Assembly (NCBI RefSeq): GCF_029761935.1
Contig: NZ_CP121699.1
Coordinates: 2,108,001 to 2,172,000 of the forward strand
Direction of reading: 5' to 3'
Length of the DNA: 64,000 bases
Source: Microbacterium testaceum
GTDB lineage: Bacteria > Actinomycetota > Actinomycetes > Actinomycetales > Microbacteriaceae
Shown here: in pieces, positions 8,605-18,548 of the stretch
Numbering within the stretch: position 1 is the first letter of the stretch
Layout: every line of letters begins with the position of its first letter
Made by a program: the position numbers and the translations under genes
The notes under the pieces: model-generated
Seen by the model: the letters and a program-made list of their open reading frames with translations, nothing else
Told to the model about the DNA's origin: nothing
Database searches by the model: none

Positions 8605-9528
8605 ATGGCCGACACCCTTGCCGACCGACGTTCACCTCTGCGCCCCCTGGGAAACCTCGTCCGCGGCACGCTGATCGGGGCGGTGGAAGTCGTCCCCGGG
8701 GTCAGCGGCGGCACGGTCGCCCTCATCGTCGGGGTGTACGCGACGTTGATCGACGCGGCCAGCCACATCGTGCGCGGGCTCGTCGCGAGCGCCGACGTCG
8801 TGCGCGGTCGAGGCATGACACGAACCGCCGCGCACTTCCGGGCCGTGCGCTGGAGTGTCGTCGCGCCAGTGCTGCTCGGAATGGTGGTCGCCGTCGTCGT
8901 GGGGGCCCGGGTCCTGGCGCCGCTGGTGTCCGCGTATCCGACCGAGACGAGAGCCGTGTTCGGCGGGATGATCGCGGCATCCCTCCTCATCCCCGTCCGT
9001 ATGCTCGGCCGAGGCTGGACGTGGCGTCTCGGTCTCATCGCGCTCGTCGCGAGCGCCGCGGCGTTCGCCCTGACCGGTCTGCCGACGGTCACCGTCGCGG
9101 AGCCGCCGCTGGTGATCGTCGCCCTCGCGGCCTCGGTCGCGGTGTGCGCCCTCGTCCTGCCCGGCCTGTCGGGCGCTTTCCTTCTGCTGGTGTTCGGCCT
9201 CTACGAGACCACACTCGTGGCCCTCAATGAACGCGACCTGCCGTACATCGCGGCCTTCGTCCTGGGCGCCGTCGTGGGCCTCAGCCTCTTCGTCAACCTG
9301 CTTCGCGTGATGCTGCGCCGGTACCACGCCCTCATGCTCGCGCTGATGACCGGGCTCATGTTGGGCTCGCTCCGCGCGCTCTGGCCCTGGCAGGACGAGT
9401 TCGGTCAGGCGTCCGCTCCGGGCGCCGACGCCGGTGCGATCGCCCTTCTCGCGGCGGCCGGGGCGGCGGTCGTTCTTTTTGTCGTGGCGCTGCAGGCGGG
9501 GGTGGCGCGCGGTCGTCGCGCGACCTGA
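8605..9528 (+). CDS. popT: DUF368 undecaprenyl-phosphate translocase (PopT-type)
   Basis: This polytopic membrane protein of 307 residues has the DUF368 signature VVPGVSGGTVALIVGVY near the N-terminus and a second repeat VLPGLSGAFLLLVFGLY in the middle. DUF368 proteins have been shown to recycle the C55 carrier lipid undecaprenyl phosphate across the membrane for cell-wall synthesis. The ATG at 8605 is preferred; a longer in-frame opening upstream is Arg-rich and non-conserved. About nine membrane helices are visible. The assignment to PopT function is by family. Confidence 0.9.
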   Translation: MADTLADRRSPLRPLGNLVRGTLIGAVEVVPGVSGGTVALIVGVYATLIDAASHIVRGLVASADVVRGRGMTRTAAHFRAVRWSVVAPVLLGMVVAVVVGARVLAPLVSAYPTETRAVFGGMIAASLLIPVRMLGRGWTWRLGLIALVASAAAFALTGLPTVTVAEPPLVIVALAASVAVCALVLPGLSGAFLLLVFGLYETTLVALNERDLPYIAAFVLGAVVGLSLFVNLLRVMLRRYHALMLALMTGLMLGSLRALWPWQDEFGQASAPGADAGAIALLAAAGAAVVLFVVALQAGVARGRRAT

Positions 9529-9604
9529 CGAGCCGGGTCCCGCCCGGGCGGGGGTGCGAAACTGGGAGAGGCCCGCTCCACGTCTGCGGGTTGAAGGGCA
9601 TCCC

Positions 9605-11023
9605 GTGAGCAGCACGATCCGATCGAACGGCCCCTCGCCGTCCGGGCGCGAGGCGACCGCGCAACGGGATCGCGTTCGTTCCCTCCGCCGACGAGAACGG
9701 GCCGAGGTCGTCCTGGTCGCGGCCTGCTGGGTCTCGGTGATCGTCGCGGTGATGCTGTTCCTGACGTCGGGGCGACCGGCTCAGATCACCGACCTCGCCA
9801 GCGCAGTCACCGCCGCAGGGATTGTGACGGGCCTCGTCGGCTCCGACTTCCTGCTGCTGATGCTCGTGCTCGCCGCGCGAATCCCGTGGGTGGATCGCAC
9901 ATTCGGCCAGGACGCTGCGATCCGGCTTCACCGGCGCCTCGGCAAACCCGCGGTGTATCTCATCCTGAGTCACGGCGCCCTGATCATCGTCGGATACTCC
10001 CTGCGAGACGGTCTGTCACTCTGGCACCAGACACTGTCGTTGTTCTCCGGCGCCGACATGCTGCTCGCGTGGCTGGGTACGGGTCTGCTGGTCGTCGTCG
10101 TCGTGACCTCTCTCGTCGTCGTGCGTCGCCGTCTCGCCCATGAGGTGTGGCACGCGATCCATCTGCTCAGTTACGTCGCTGTTCTCGTCGCCATTCCGCA
10201 TCAGCTCTCGGCGGGGCAGGTGCTCTCCGGCAGCACACCGCAGACCTTCTACTGGATCTGTCTCTACGTCCTGGCATTCGGATCGATCGCGTGGTTCCGC
10301 TTCGCCGCGCCGCTGCTCGCCACCGACGAACACCAGCTCCGCGTGACCGCTGTCGAGCCGCTGAGCCCCGGTGTGTTCTCGATCCACCTCTCGGGCCGCG
10401 ACCTGTCGCGCCTCGGTGTGCGCGGGGGCCAGTACGCGATCTGGCGGTTCTGGAGTCGCCGCACCTGGTGGCACGCGCACCCGATCTCGTTCTCCGCGGT
10501 GCCGACCGACACGGAGGCCCGCCTCACTGTGCGCGCACTCGGTGCGGGAACGGAGCGTCTTGCGCGGCTGAAGGCCGGAACGAAGGTGTCGTTCGCGGGC
10601 CCCTACGGAATATTCACGGATGCCGCGCGCACCGCCCCGCGCCTCGCCGTCGTCGCGGCCGGGATCGGCATCACGCCCGCGCGGGCGCTGCTCGAGGACA
10701 CCGACCTGGCACGGGGCGAGGCGACCGTCGTCCTGCGTGCCACCGATCGATCGCAGGTCTTCCTGTGGGACGAGACGGAGAGGCTGGTGGAGCAGAGCGG
10801 CGGCGCGGTCGTCGAGATGATCGGCCGGCGTCCCTCCGGGCAGTCGTCCTGGATGTCGGCGGATGCCGTCACCCGAGGAGCTTCGATCGTCGCCGTCCTG
10901 CCGGACCTGCTGGACTCGGATCTCTTCGTCTGCGGTCCCGGCGACTGGGCCGACCTGGTCGTCGGCGAGGCGAGAGCCGCTGGCCTCCCCGAGCGTCGGA
11001 TCCACGTCGAGAAGTTCGTGTGA
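9605..11023 (+). CDS. Ferric-reductase-like membrane flavoprotein oxidoreductase
   Basis: The protein has 472 residues. Residues ~40-240 contain six membrane helices with His pairs typical of haem-binding ferric reductase domains (IRLHRRLGK, LILSHGAL, HEVWHAIHLLSYV). Residues ~245-345 form an FAD-binding domain with the WHAHPISFSA motif. Residues ~350-472 form an NAD(P)H-binding domain with AAGIGITPARALLED and a terminal CGPGDW. It should move electrons from NAD(P)H through FAD and haem across the membrane, acting on ferric iron or another acceptor. GTG 9605 is chosen because a longer opening runs through the preceding gene. A strong terminator follows. Confidence 0.9.
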   Translation: MSSTIRSNGPSPSGREATAQRDRVRSLRRRERAEVVLVAACWVSVIVAVMLFLTSGRPAQITDLASAVTAAGIVTGLVGSDFLLLMLVLAARIPWVDRTFGQDAAIRLHRRLGKPAVYLILSHGALIIVGYSLRDGLSLWHQTLSLFSGADMLLAWLGTGLLVVVVVTSLVVVRRRLAHEVWHAIHLLSYVAVLVAIPHQLSAGQVLSGSTPQTFYWICLYVLAFGSIAWFRFAAPLLATDEHQLRVTAVEPLSPGVFSIHLSGRDLSRLGVRGGQYAIWRFWSRRTWWHAHPISFSAVPTDTEARLTVRALGAGTERLARLKAGTKVSFAGPYGIFTDAARTAPRLAVVAAGIGITPARALLEDTDLARGEATVVLRATDRSQVFLWDETERLVEQSGGAVVEMIGRRPSGQSSWMSADAVTRGASIVAVLPDLLDSDLFVCGPGDWADLVVGEARAAGLPERRIHVEKFV

Positions 11024-11040
11024 CGACTGCTTTCCGCAAT

Positions 11041-11076
11041 GAGAAAGACCCCCGGACGAACCCGGGGGTCTTTCTC
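11041..11076. terminator. Bidirectional hairpin terminator
   Basis: A 15-bp perfect stem gagaaagacccccgg / ccgggggtctttctc with a 6-base loop lies between the oxidoreductase gene and the convergent tRNA-Leu. The flanking AAA/TTT tracts suit both directions. Confidence 0.92.
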
Positions 11077-11078
11077 AT

Positions 11079-11165
11079 TGGTGCGCGAGGGGGGACTTGA
11101 ACCCCCACGCCCTTGCGGGCACTGGCACCTGAAGCCAGCGCGTCTACCTATTCCGCCACTCGCGC
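11079..11165 (-). tRNA. tRNA-Leu (CAG)
   Basis: On the minus strand a full class II tRNA is readable: acceptor GCGCGAG / CTCGCGC, anticodon stem CTGGC / GCCAG with loop anticodon CAG, a long variable arm (TGCCCGCAAGGGC), a T-arm with GTTCAAGTC, discriminator A and an encoded CCA. The anticodon and the long variable arm identify a leucine tRNA. Confidence 0.97.
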
Positions 11166-11317
11166 GTTGCGTGACACAGGATGCCACGCGACCAACTTCC
11201 CGAGAATATCACGGCCGCGACCGCGTCACGAAACGCGGCTCCGAAGCCCGCGTCCATGACCTCCCCAGCCGCGCTGACTACGATGTGCCTACTGGTCTGC
11301 CTGCCTGAAGGAGTCTC

Positions 11318-12055
11318 GTGGGGCTACTCGACAGTTTCGAGAAGGGTCTCGAACGCGCCGTCAACGGTGCGTTCGCGAAGACCTTCCGCAGTGGCATCCA
11401 GCCGGTGGAGATCGCGTCCGCTCTGCGCAGCGAACTCGACAAGAAAGCCGTGGTCGTCACGCGTGAGCGCATCCTCGCGCCGAACACGTTCGCGGTGCGC
11501 CTCTCGCCCGCCGACGACGAGAAGATGAGCGCGCTGGGCTCGACCCTGGTGTCCGAGCTCGACACCCTGGTCAAGAAGCACGCCCGTACGCAGGGCTACT
11601 CCTTCGCCGGTCCGGTCGCGATCACGATCGAACGCGACGGGTCGCTGTCGACAGGCACGCTCCGTGTCGACTCGCAGACCACCGAGGGGCAGGTCGCGTG
11701 GCGCGGGGTCGTCGACATCGACGGCACTCGTCACCCTCTGACCGCTGCCCGCACCGTGATCGGCCGCGGCAGCGACGCCGACATCACCATCCCCGACGCC
11801 GGCACGAGCCGCAAGCACGTCGAGATCCTGTGGGACGGCGAGCGCGCGATGGTCCGCGACCTCGGTTCGACCAACGGCACCACCCTCAACGGCCGCAAGG
11901 TCTCGGAGGCCGCTCTTCCGCCCGATTCGACGATCTCGATCGGCCGCACCAATATCGTGTTCCGTGTGGTCGCCCAGGCGCAGCCGCCGCGACGCCCTTC
12001 GGCGTCCGACGCCACGAGCATCTTCGACGTCCGGGAACGGGGACCCCTCTCATGA
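11318..12055 (+). CDS. fhaA: FhaA: DUF3662 plus FHA domain protein
   Basis: This 245-residue protein is the first gene of the cell-wall kinase operon. Residues 1-115 match the FhaA N-terminal DUF3662 domain (GLLDSFEKGLERAVNGAFAK). Residues ~140-215 form an FHA phosphothreonine-binding domain with GRGSDADI, SRKHVEI and STNGTTLNG. FHA proteins read the Thr phosphorylation made by PknA/PknB; in mycobacteria FhaA binds phosphorylated MurJ-associated and PBP partners. It starts at GTG. Its stop overlaps the next ATG (ATGA). Confidence 0.95.
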   Translation: MGLLDSFEKGLERAVNGAFAKTFRSGIQPVEIASALRSELDKKAVVVTRERILAPNTFAVRLSPADDEKMSALGSTLVSELDTLVKKHARTQGYSFAGPVAITIERDGSLSTGTLRVDSQTTEGQVAWRGVVDIDGTRHPLTAARTVIGRGSDADITIPDAGTSRKHVEILWDGERAMVRDLGSTNGTTLNGRKVSEAALPPDSTISIGRTNIVFRVVAQAQPPRRPSASDATSIFDVRERGPLS

Positions 12056-12591
12056 GTCAGCTGACTCTCCTTCTTCTTCAGGGCGGCTTCCTCGTCCTGC
12101 TGTGGTTTTTCGTGTTCGGTGTCGTCTATTCGCTGCGCGCCGACCTGTTCGGCGTCAAGGTGCGCAAGCTCCCCGAGCCCACGGCATCCCCCGCTCCGGC
12201 GGCAGCCGCCCCCACGTCATCGCCTGACGCCGTGACCACGCAGGTCAAGCGCCCCGCCCCTCCGGCCCCGGCGCCCGCGGGGGGTCTGGCGACCACGTCC
12301 GCCGTCTCGCGCATCGTCATCACGAGCGGTCCCAAGGCCGGCCTCGAGCTGCCCCTGGGCACCGAGCCGCTGACGATCGGTCGCTCCAGCGAGTCGGGTC
12401 TGGTCATCCGCGATGACTACACCTCGAGCCACCACGCCCGACTCGTCCTCTGGGGCGAGCAGTGGATGCTGCAGGACCTCGACTCCACGAACGGCACCTC
12501 GCACGACGGCGTCCGCGTCGCTGCACCGGTTCAGGTCAAGGTGGGGGCTCCGATCAAGGTCGGCGCGACGACGTTCGAGTTGAGGAAGTAG
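12052..12591 (+). CDS. fhaB: FhaB-type membrane-anchored FHA protein
   Basis: The 179-residue protein has one N-terminal membrane helix (residues ~5-28), a Pro/Ala-rich linker, then an FHA domain (~100-175) with GRSSESGLV, SSHHARLVL and STNGTSHDG. It should tether phosphothreonine recognition to the membrane where the kinases act. The mycobacterial equivalent is FhaB/FipA, linked to FtsZ and FtsQ. It is translationally coupled to fhaA by a 4-bp overlap and lies 9 bases before the phosphatase gene. Confidence 0.93.
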   Translation: MSQLTLLLLQGGFLVLLWFFVFGVVYSLRADLFGVKVRKLPEPTASPAPAAAAPTSSPDAVTTQVKRPAPPAPAPAGGLATTSAVSRIVITSGPKAGLELPLGTEPLTIGRSSESGLVIRDDYTSSHHARLVLWGEQWMLQDLDSTNGTSHDGVRVAAPVQVKVGAPIKVGATTFELRK

Positions 12592-12600
12592 CCCTCCTCC

Positions 12601-13839
12601 ATGGTCTTCCAGGGCTCGAGCGCCGCCATCTCCCACACGGGCAAGGTGCGCTCCAACAACCAGGACTCCGGCTACGCCGGGTCCAACCTCTTCGTGGTCG
12701 CCGACGGCATGGGCGGCCACGCGGGCGGTGACGTCGCCTCGAGCCTGGCGATCCGCCGCCTCACCGAGCTCGATCAGCCCTTCGGCTCCCCCGCCCAGGC
12801 CGAGCACGCCATCCGAGACTCCCTCGCCGACACGGCGGCGGAGCTCATCGACACCGTGGCCCGCCGCCCCGAGCTGGCCGGCATGGGAACGACGGTGAGC
12901 GCTCTCGTCATGGTCGACGACTACGCCGTCATCGGCCACATCGGCGACTCGCGCATCTACCTGTACCGCGACGACACCCTCACGCAGATCACCGCCGACC
13001 ACACGTTCGTCCAGCGTCTGGTCGACTCGGGTCGCATCACGCCCGAAGAGGCCCGGTACCACCCGCGGCGCTCGGTGCTCATGCGAGTACTCGGCGACAT
13101 GGATCCCGACCCCGAGGTCGACAGCTTCATCATGCCGACGCAGGACGGCGACCGCTGGCTGCTGTGCTCCGACGGCCTCTCGGGCGTCGTCGACGACGCC
13201 CACACCGCCAAGACGCTGGCCCTCGGCATGCCCCCGGCGCGCACGGCCGACGCTCTGCTCAAGCAGGCGCTCGACGGCGGCGCTCCCGACAACGTGACGG
13301 TCGTGCTCGTCGACGTCGGCGGCCAGCACCCGGTCTTCATCGGAACCCCCACGATCGTCGGCTCCGCGTCCACCCCCAGCGGCGTCGTCGTGCCCGCCGC
13401 CCGTCCCAGCCGGTCGGGGTGGCTGCACCACGCCCGCCAGGTCGCGAACGAGCCCACCCACTTCGAGCCGGCGGCCGAGTTCCTCGAGGAGCTCATCGAA
13501 GAAGACCGTCGCCGCGCCCGCCGCCGCCGCTTCGGCTGGCTCGCCGCGCTGATTCTGGTGCTGGCCGGCATCGGCGTCGGCCTGTTCGCCGGCTACAACT
13601 GGACGCAGACGCTCTACTACGTCGGCGCCGACAGCGACTCGGTCGTGATCTACCGCGGCATCCAGCAGTCCATCGGTCCGATCTCGCTCTCGACGGTCTA
13701 CCAGGACACGAACATCCCCCTGTCCGAGCTGTCCGATTTCGATCGGCAGACCGTCCAGGCCACCATCTCCGCGCCGTCGTTGAACGACGCGGAGAAGATC
13801 GTCGAACGCCTGCGTCCCGCGGCGGAGGGAAGCGGATGA
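12601..13839 (+). CDS. pstP: PstP-type PP2C Ser/Thr protein phosphatase
   Basis: The protein has 412 residues. Residues 1-240 are a PP2C catalytic domain with metal-binding motifs VRSNNQD, VVADGMGGH, GHIGDSR, LCSDGLSG and the terminal DNVTVV. A linker and one membrane helix (~310-332) lead to an extracellular C-terminal tail of about 80 residues. It removes phosphate from the PknA/PknB targets and the kinases themselves. It overlaps rodA by ATGA, so kinase-phosphatase stoichiometry is set within one operon. Confidence 0.96.
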   Translation: MVFQGSSAAISHTGKVRSNNQDSGYAGSNLFVVADGMGGHAGGDVASSLAIRRLTELDQPFGSPAQAEHAIRDSLADTAAELIDTVARRPELAGMGTTVSALVMVDDYAVIGHIGDSRIYLYRDDTLTQITADHTFVQRLVDSGRITPEEARYHPRRSVLMRVLGDMDPDPEVDSFIMPTQDGDRWLLCSDGLSGVVDDAHTAKTLALGMPPARTADALLKQALDGGAPDNVTVVLVDVGGQHPVFIGTPTIVGSASTPSGVVVPAARPSRSGWLHHARQVANEPTHFEPAAEFLEELIEEDRRRARRRRFGWLAALILVLAGIGVGLFAGYNWTQTLYYVGADSDSVVIYRGIQQSIGPISLSTVYQDTNIPLSELSDFDRQTVQATISAPSLNDAEKIVERLRPAAEGSG

Positions 13840-15239
13840 CCGACCAGAAGCTCACCCGATCGGGCGACGCCGTGTCCACCGACACGGCCGTGATGCGCGC
13901 GCTCAAGAAGATCCGCGTCCCCGCCAAGCAGCGCAACCGCGAGCTCGGCCTGCTCCTGTTCGCGATCGCCGTCTACGGCGGCGCCATCGTCCTCGTGCAG
14001 CTCGGCGTGAACAACACCGTCGAAGCCGGTTACCTCTCGGTCGCCGCAATCCCGGCGGTCCTCGCGCTGATCATGCACGTGGTGCTGCGCCTGCGCGCCC
14101 GCGATGCCGACCCGTTCGTGCTTCCCATCGCCACCGTCCTCACGGGCCTGGGCATCGCGATGATCTATCGCATCGACCTCGCTGACAAGGCGAGCGGATG
14201 GGATGCCACGGGCAACCGCCAGATCGCCTGGGCGGCCATCGCGATGGTCGCAGCCCTCGCCGTGCTGATCTTCGTGCGCAATTACCGGGTGCTCTTCCGC
14301 TACACGTACCTGTTCGGCCTCGTCGGCATCCTGCTGCTCCTGCTGCCCTTCGTCCCGGGCCTTGGAACCGACCAGAACGCCGACGTGTGGGTGTCGCTGG
14401 GCTTCGTGTCGTTCCAGCCCGGTGAGCTCGCCAAGATCTGTCTGGCGATCTTCTTCGCCGGCTATCTGGTCCGCACCCGAGAGAGCCTCACCTCGACCGG
14501 CACGCGGTTCCTGTTCATGACGTGGCCGCGCGCCCGTGAACTCGGCCCGGTGCTGATCATCTGGCTCGTCTCGCTCGGCATCATCGTGCTGCAGCGCGAC
14601 CTCGGCACGGGCCTGCTGATCTTCGGCATGTTCGTCGCGATGCTCTACGTCGCCACCGGCAAGACGAGCTGGGTGCTCATCGGCCTGGTGCTGGTCGCGA
14701 GCGGTGCCTTCTTGGCATCCCGGGTCCTCCCCTACGTCAACGGGCGCTTCGCCAACTGGCTGAGCGCCTTCGACCCCGAGGTGATCAACCGCGACGGCGG
14801 CAGCTACCAGCTCGTGCAGGGCATCTTCGGCCTCGCGCACGGCGGCCTCTTCGGCACCGGTCTCGGTCAGGGACGGCCGTACATCACCCCGCTATCGCAG
14901 AGCGACTACATCGTGCCGAGCCTCGGCGAAGAGCTCGGTCTGGTGGGCCTGTTCGCGATCCTCGCGCTCTACATGGTCTTCACCAGCCGTGGCATCCGCA
15001 TCGGTCTCGCGGGGCAGGACGACTTCGGCAAGCTGCTCGCGACGGGCTTCTCGTTCACGATCGCCCTGCAGGTGTTCATCATGGTCGGCGGCGTCACCCG
15101 CGTGATCCCGCTGACCGGCCTCACCACCCCGTTCCTCGCGGCCGGTGGATCGTCGCTCATCGCGAACTGGATCATCGTCGCGTTCCTGCTGCGGATCTCC
15201 GACGCGGTGCGCAGCCGCCCCCGGGTGGTGATCGGCTGA
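13836..15239 (+). CDS. rodA: RodA-type SEDS peptidoglycan glycosyltransferase
   Basis: The 467-residue integral membrane protein has ten or more helices and the SEDS signatures GTGLGQGRPYITP and SDYIVPSLGEELGL, including the conserved loop before the last helices. SEDS proteins polymerise lipid II into glycan strands. Adjacency to a class B PBP gene supports assignment as RodA rather than FtsW, because actinobacterial ftsW sits in the dcw cluster. The N-terminus carries a ~40-residue cytoplasmic extension. The gene overlaps pstP by 4 bp and is followed by pbpA after 49 bases. Confidence 0.95.
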   Translation: MTDQKLTRSGDAVSTDTAVMRALKKIRVPAKQRNRELGLLLFAIAVYGGAIVLVQLGVNNTVEAGYLSVAAIPAVLALIMHVVLRLRARDADPFVLPIATVLTGLGIAMIYRIDLADKASGWDATGNRQIAWAAIAMVAALAVLIFVRNYRVLFRYTYLFGLVGILLLLLPFVPGLGTDQNADVWVSLGFVSFQPGELAKICLAIFFAGYLVRTRESLTSTGTRFLFMTWPRARELGPVLIIWLVSLGIIVLQRDLGTGLLIFGMFVAMLYVATGKTSWVLIGLVLVASGAFLASRVLPYVNGRFANWLSAFDPEVINRDGGSYQLVQGIFGLAHGGLFGTGLGQGRPYITPLSQSDYIVPSLGEELGLVGLFAILALYMVFTSRGIRIGLAGQDDFGKLLATGFSFTIALQVFIMVGGVTRVIPLTGLTTPFLAAGGSSLIANWIIVAFLLRISDAVRSRPRVVIG

Positions 15240-15288
15240 TGACCCGCCCGTTCGCCCCCCTCGACGCCCCGATTCCCGAGGAGGCACC

Positions 15289-16743
15289 GTGACCAAAGAG
15301 CTCCGACGCCTCAGCATCGTCATGCTGGCGATGTTCCTGGCCCTGTTCGCCTCGACGAGCATCATCCAGGTCGCCCAGGCCAACTCGTTGACCAACACCA
15401 CCGGCAACACGCGTGCGCTGTACGACTCGTACCAGATCCAGCGCGGATCGATCATCGCCGGCGGCACCGCGATCGCCTCATCGGTTCCCTCGAACGACGT
15501 CTACAGCTGGCAGCGTCAGTACACGGATGCCGACATGTGGGCGCCCGTGACCGGCTATATGAACCCGGTGCTCGACGCGAAGACCCAGATTGAAGCGGCC
15601 GAGAACAGCGTGCTGAGCGGGTCCGATTCGAACCAGTTCTTCTCGCGCATCGACCGCGCCATCACGGGCCAGGCGCCGCGGGGTTCGAACGTCGAGCTCT
15701 CGGTCGACCCGAAGGTGCAGAAAGCCGCGTGGGACGCCCTCGGCGACCTGCAGGGCGCCGTCGTGGCGATCGAGCCCTCGACCGGGCGCATCCTGGCGAT
15801 GGTGTCCAAGCCCAGCTACGACACCAACATCCTCGCCTCACACGACACGGATGCCGTCAACGCGGCGTACGACCAGCTGATCGCCGACCCGTCGAAGCCG
15901 ATGGACAACCGCGCGATCGGCGGCAACCTCAACCCTCCGGGCTCGACCTTCAAGCTCGTCGTCGCCTCGGCGGCGCTGGCATCCGGTCGTTACACGCCGG
16001 ACTCAGCCTTCCCGAACCTCGCCGCGTACACGCTGCCCCAGTCCACGAACGTCGTGAGCAACGCCGGCGGCGGCACCTGCGGCGGCGGCGACACCGTGAC
16101 CATCGCGACGGCGCTGCGGCTGAGCTGCAACATCCCGATGGCCGAGCTCGCGGTCGAGCTCGGCGATGACGCGATCCGCGCCGAGGCCGAGAAGTACGGG
16201 TTCAACACCTCGTTCAGCCTGCCGCTCGAGTCCACGCCGTCGACCTACCCGACCTCGCCGAACGCTCCGCAGACCGCCCTCAGCGGCTTCGGTCAGGGCG
16301 ACGTCCGCGCGACCCCGCTGCAGATGGCGATGGTGTCGGCCGGCATCGCGAACGATGGCGTGGTGATGAACCCGCGGATGGTCGATCGGGTGATCGAGCC
16401 CAACCTCTCGGTGAAGGACGAGGCGAGCAGCAGCGAGTTCGGACGTGCTCTGGACTCCTCGATCGCCGCCCAGATGGTCACCATGATGACGGCGAACGTC
16501 CAGGACGGCGCAGCATCGAATGCAAGAATAGACGGGGTCGCGGTGGCGGGTAAGACCGGCACGGCGGAGAACGATTCCCGTCCCTACACTCTCTGGTTCA
16601 CCGGCTTCGCACCGGCGGAAGACCCCAAGGTCGCCGTCGCCGTGGTCGTCGAAAACGGTGGAGGCCAGGGGCAGAACGGGAGCGGCAACGAGATCGCCGC
16701 CCCGATAGCGAAGAAGGTCATGGAGGCGGTGCTGGGTAAATGA
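15289..16743 (+). CDS. pbpA: Class B penicillin-binding protein (PbpA)
   Basis: This is a 484-residue peptidoglycan transpeptidase. One membrane anchor (residues ~10-30) is followed by a pedestal region and the transpeptidase domain. All three active-site motifs are visible: GSTFK with nucleophile Ser219 and Lys222, SCN in [10 protein letters not shown], and KTGTAEN. It cross-links the strands made by the RodA partner encoded just upstream. The start is GTG after GAGGCACC. The stop overlaps the pknA-like ATG (ATGA). Confidence 0.96.
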   Translation: MTKELRRLSIVMLAMFLALFASTSIIQVAQANSLTNTTGNTRALYDSYQIQRGSIIAGGTAIASSVPSNDVYSWQRQYTDADMWAPVTGYMNPVLDAKTQIEAAENSVLSGSDSNQFFSRIDRAITGQAPRGSNVELSVDPKVQKAAWDALGDLQGAVVAIEPSTGRILAMVSKPSYDTNILASHDTDAVNAAYDQLIADPSKPMDNRAIGGNLNPPGSTFKLVVASAALASGRYTPDSAFPNLAAYTLPQSTNVVSNAGGGTCGGGDTVTIATALRLSCNIPMAELAVELGDDAIRAEAEKYGFNTSFSLPLESTPSTYPTSPNAPQTALSGFGQGDVRATPLQMAMVSAGIANDGVVMNPRMVDRVIEPNLSVKDEASSSEFGRALDSSIAAQMVTMMTANVQDGAASNARIDGVAVAGKTGTAENDSRPYTLWFTGFAPAEDPKVAVAVVVENGGGQGQNGSGNEIAAPIAKKVMEAVLGK

Positions 16744-18518
16744 GACCGACGCAAGGTGTGACCTTCGGAGGACGCTACGAGCTCGATTCGCGGATCGCGA
16801 TCGGCGGTATGGGCGAGGTCTGGGAGGCGACGGATCACGTCATCGGACGTACCGTCGCCATCAAGATCCTCAAAGACGAGTACATGGGCGACCCGGGCTT
16901 CCTCGAGCGCTTCCGCGCCGAGGCGCGCCACGCCGCCCTCGTCAACCACGAAGGCATCGCCAGCGTGTTCGACTACGGCGAGGAGGACGGCAGCGCCTTC
17001 CTCGTGATGGAGCTCGTCCCGGGTGAAGCCCTGTCGACGATCCTCGAGCGCGACGGGTCGCTCTCCACCGACAAGACCCTCGACATCGTCGCCCAGACGG
17101 CCGCCGCGCTCCAGGCGGCGCACGCCGCGGGCCTCGTGCACCGCGACATCAAGCCGGGCAACCTGCTGATCACGCCCGACGGTCGCGTCAAGATCACCGA
17201 CTTCGGCATCGCGCGCATCGCCGACCAGGTTCCGCTGACCGCGACCGGTCAGGTCATGGGAACGGTGCAGTACCTCTCCCCCGAGCAGGCGTCGGGTCAC
17301 CCCGCATCGCCCGCGACCGACACCTACTCCCTCGGCATCGTCGCGTACGAGTGCCTGGCCGGCAAGCGTCCCTTCACGGGCGAGTCGCAGGTCGCGATCG
17401 CCATGGCGCAGATCAACGAGCAGCCCGCTCCCCTGCCCCCCACGGTGGCGCAGCCCGTCCAGAACCTCGTGATGGCGATGATCGCCAAGAAGCCCGACGA
17501 CCGTCCGGCCTCGTCGGCCGCCGTCTCGCGCGCCGCAACCGCTCTGCGTCGCGGCGACCTCGCGGCCGCGGCCGCCGCCGTCCCCGCGATCGCGGCCGGT
17601 GCTGCTCTTGCCGATGACGCGACCCAGCTGCTCACGGCCGGGGGGCAGACTTCGGCGACCACGCGTCTCATGCCCGCCCCGGCGGCGGCGACGTCGCTTC
17701 TCACCGAGGAACACACCGAAGAAGACCCCGCGCCGCAGAAGAAGAAGCGCAGTCCCTGGACGTGGCCGCTCATCGCGCTCATCGCCCTGCTCGCGCTGGT
17801 GCTGATCGGCACGCTCGTCACGCTGTTGACGAACCAGGGCGACTCGAACGCGGCTCCGGCCAGCCCGTCCGCGTCCGCCTCGACGCCGGCTCCGACGCCG
17901 TCCTCGCCGTCCCCGAGCCCGACCCCGTCGAGCACCCTCGTCGACGTCGATGCCCTCAACCTCATCGGCAAGACCTGCGACGAAGCGCGCACGGCCCTCC
18001 GCAACGCGAACCTCGGTGCCACCTGCACCACCGGGAACGCGGCCGAGAACGCCGACCAGGTCGGCAAGATCTACGTCGTCGATCCGACGGGACGCAACCC
18101 GCAGGGTACGAACATCGAGGTCACGGTCTACGGCGAAGAGACGCCGCTCTCGACGCCCGGCACGCCGACCCTCCCCGGCACCTCGGTGACGGCGGGCAGC
18201 GACATCCAGGTCTCGTGGCAGCAGTACTCGTGCCCCTCGGGCACCGGGTCGGTCACGTCGTACAACTTCACCGCCACCAATGGCACCTTCGACGCCACGG
18301 GACAGTCGACCGCGGTGTTCGCTCCCGACGCGCGCAACGCGAAGCTGACGGTCAACAACGCCGCCGGTCAGACCCTGCGGGTGACGTACACCGTCAGCTG
18401 CTCGGGCGCCGGCGACCGGACGGCCGGTCCCTCGGGCGAGGCGTCGGCGACGATCACGGGCGGCAGCTCGTCTTCGCCGTCGGCGACGCCCGCGGCGGTT
18501 CCCACCGTCAAGCCCTGA
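16740..18518 (+). CDS. pknA: Ser/Thr protein kinase with one PASTA and a C-terminal beta-sandwich-like domain (PknA-like)
   Basis: The protein has 592 residues. The kinase domain (~13-270) has the glycine loop [18 protein letters not shown] (catalytic Lys), [15 protein letters not shown] and a [11 protein letters not shown] activation segment. A Thr/Ala/Pro linker leads to a membrane helix (~341-365) and a Ser/Pro-rich spacer. One PASTA-like repeat follows (~397-460). The last ~120 residues look like an immunoglobulin- or Fn3-like strand-rich domain ending in a Ser/Thr/Pro tail. Classical PknA has no extracellular sensor, so this tail is notable. It phosphorylates division and wall proteins and overlaps pbpA by 4 bp. 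Confidence 0.93.
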   Translation: MRPTQGVTFGGRYELDSRIAIGGMGEVWEATDHVIGRTVAIKILKDEYMGDPGFLERFRAEARHAALVNHEGIASVFDYGEEDGSAFLVMELVPGEALSTILERDGSLSTDKTLDIVAQTAAALQAAHAAGLVHRDIKPGNLLITPDGRVKITDFGIARIADQVPLTATGQVMGTVQYLSPEQASGHPASPATDTYSLGIVAYECLAGKRPFTGESQVAIAMAQINEQPAPLPPTVAQPVQNLVMAMIAKKPDDRPASSAAVSRAATALRRGDLAAAAAAVPAIAAGAALADDATQLLTAGGQTSATTRLMPAPAAATSLLTEEHTEEDPAPQKKKRSPWTWPLIALIALLALVLIGTLVTLLTNQGDSNAAPASPSASASTPAPTPSSPSPSPTPSSTLVDVDALNLIGKTCDEARTALRNANLGATCTTGNAAENADQVGKIYVVDPTGRNPQGTNIEVTVYGEETPLSTPGTPTLPGTSVTAGSDIQVSWQQYSCPSGTGSVTSYNFTATNGTFDATGQSTAVFAPDARNAKLTVNNAAGQTLRVTYTVSCSGAGDRTAGPSGEASATITGGSSSSPSATPAAVPTVKP

Positions 18519-18548
18519 TCCCCATCCCCCACGCCAGGAGCTCCACCC

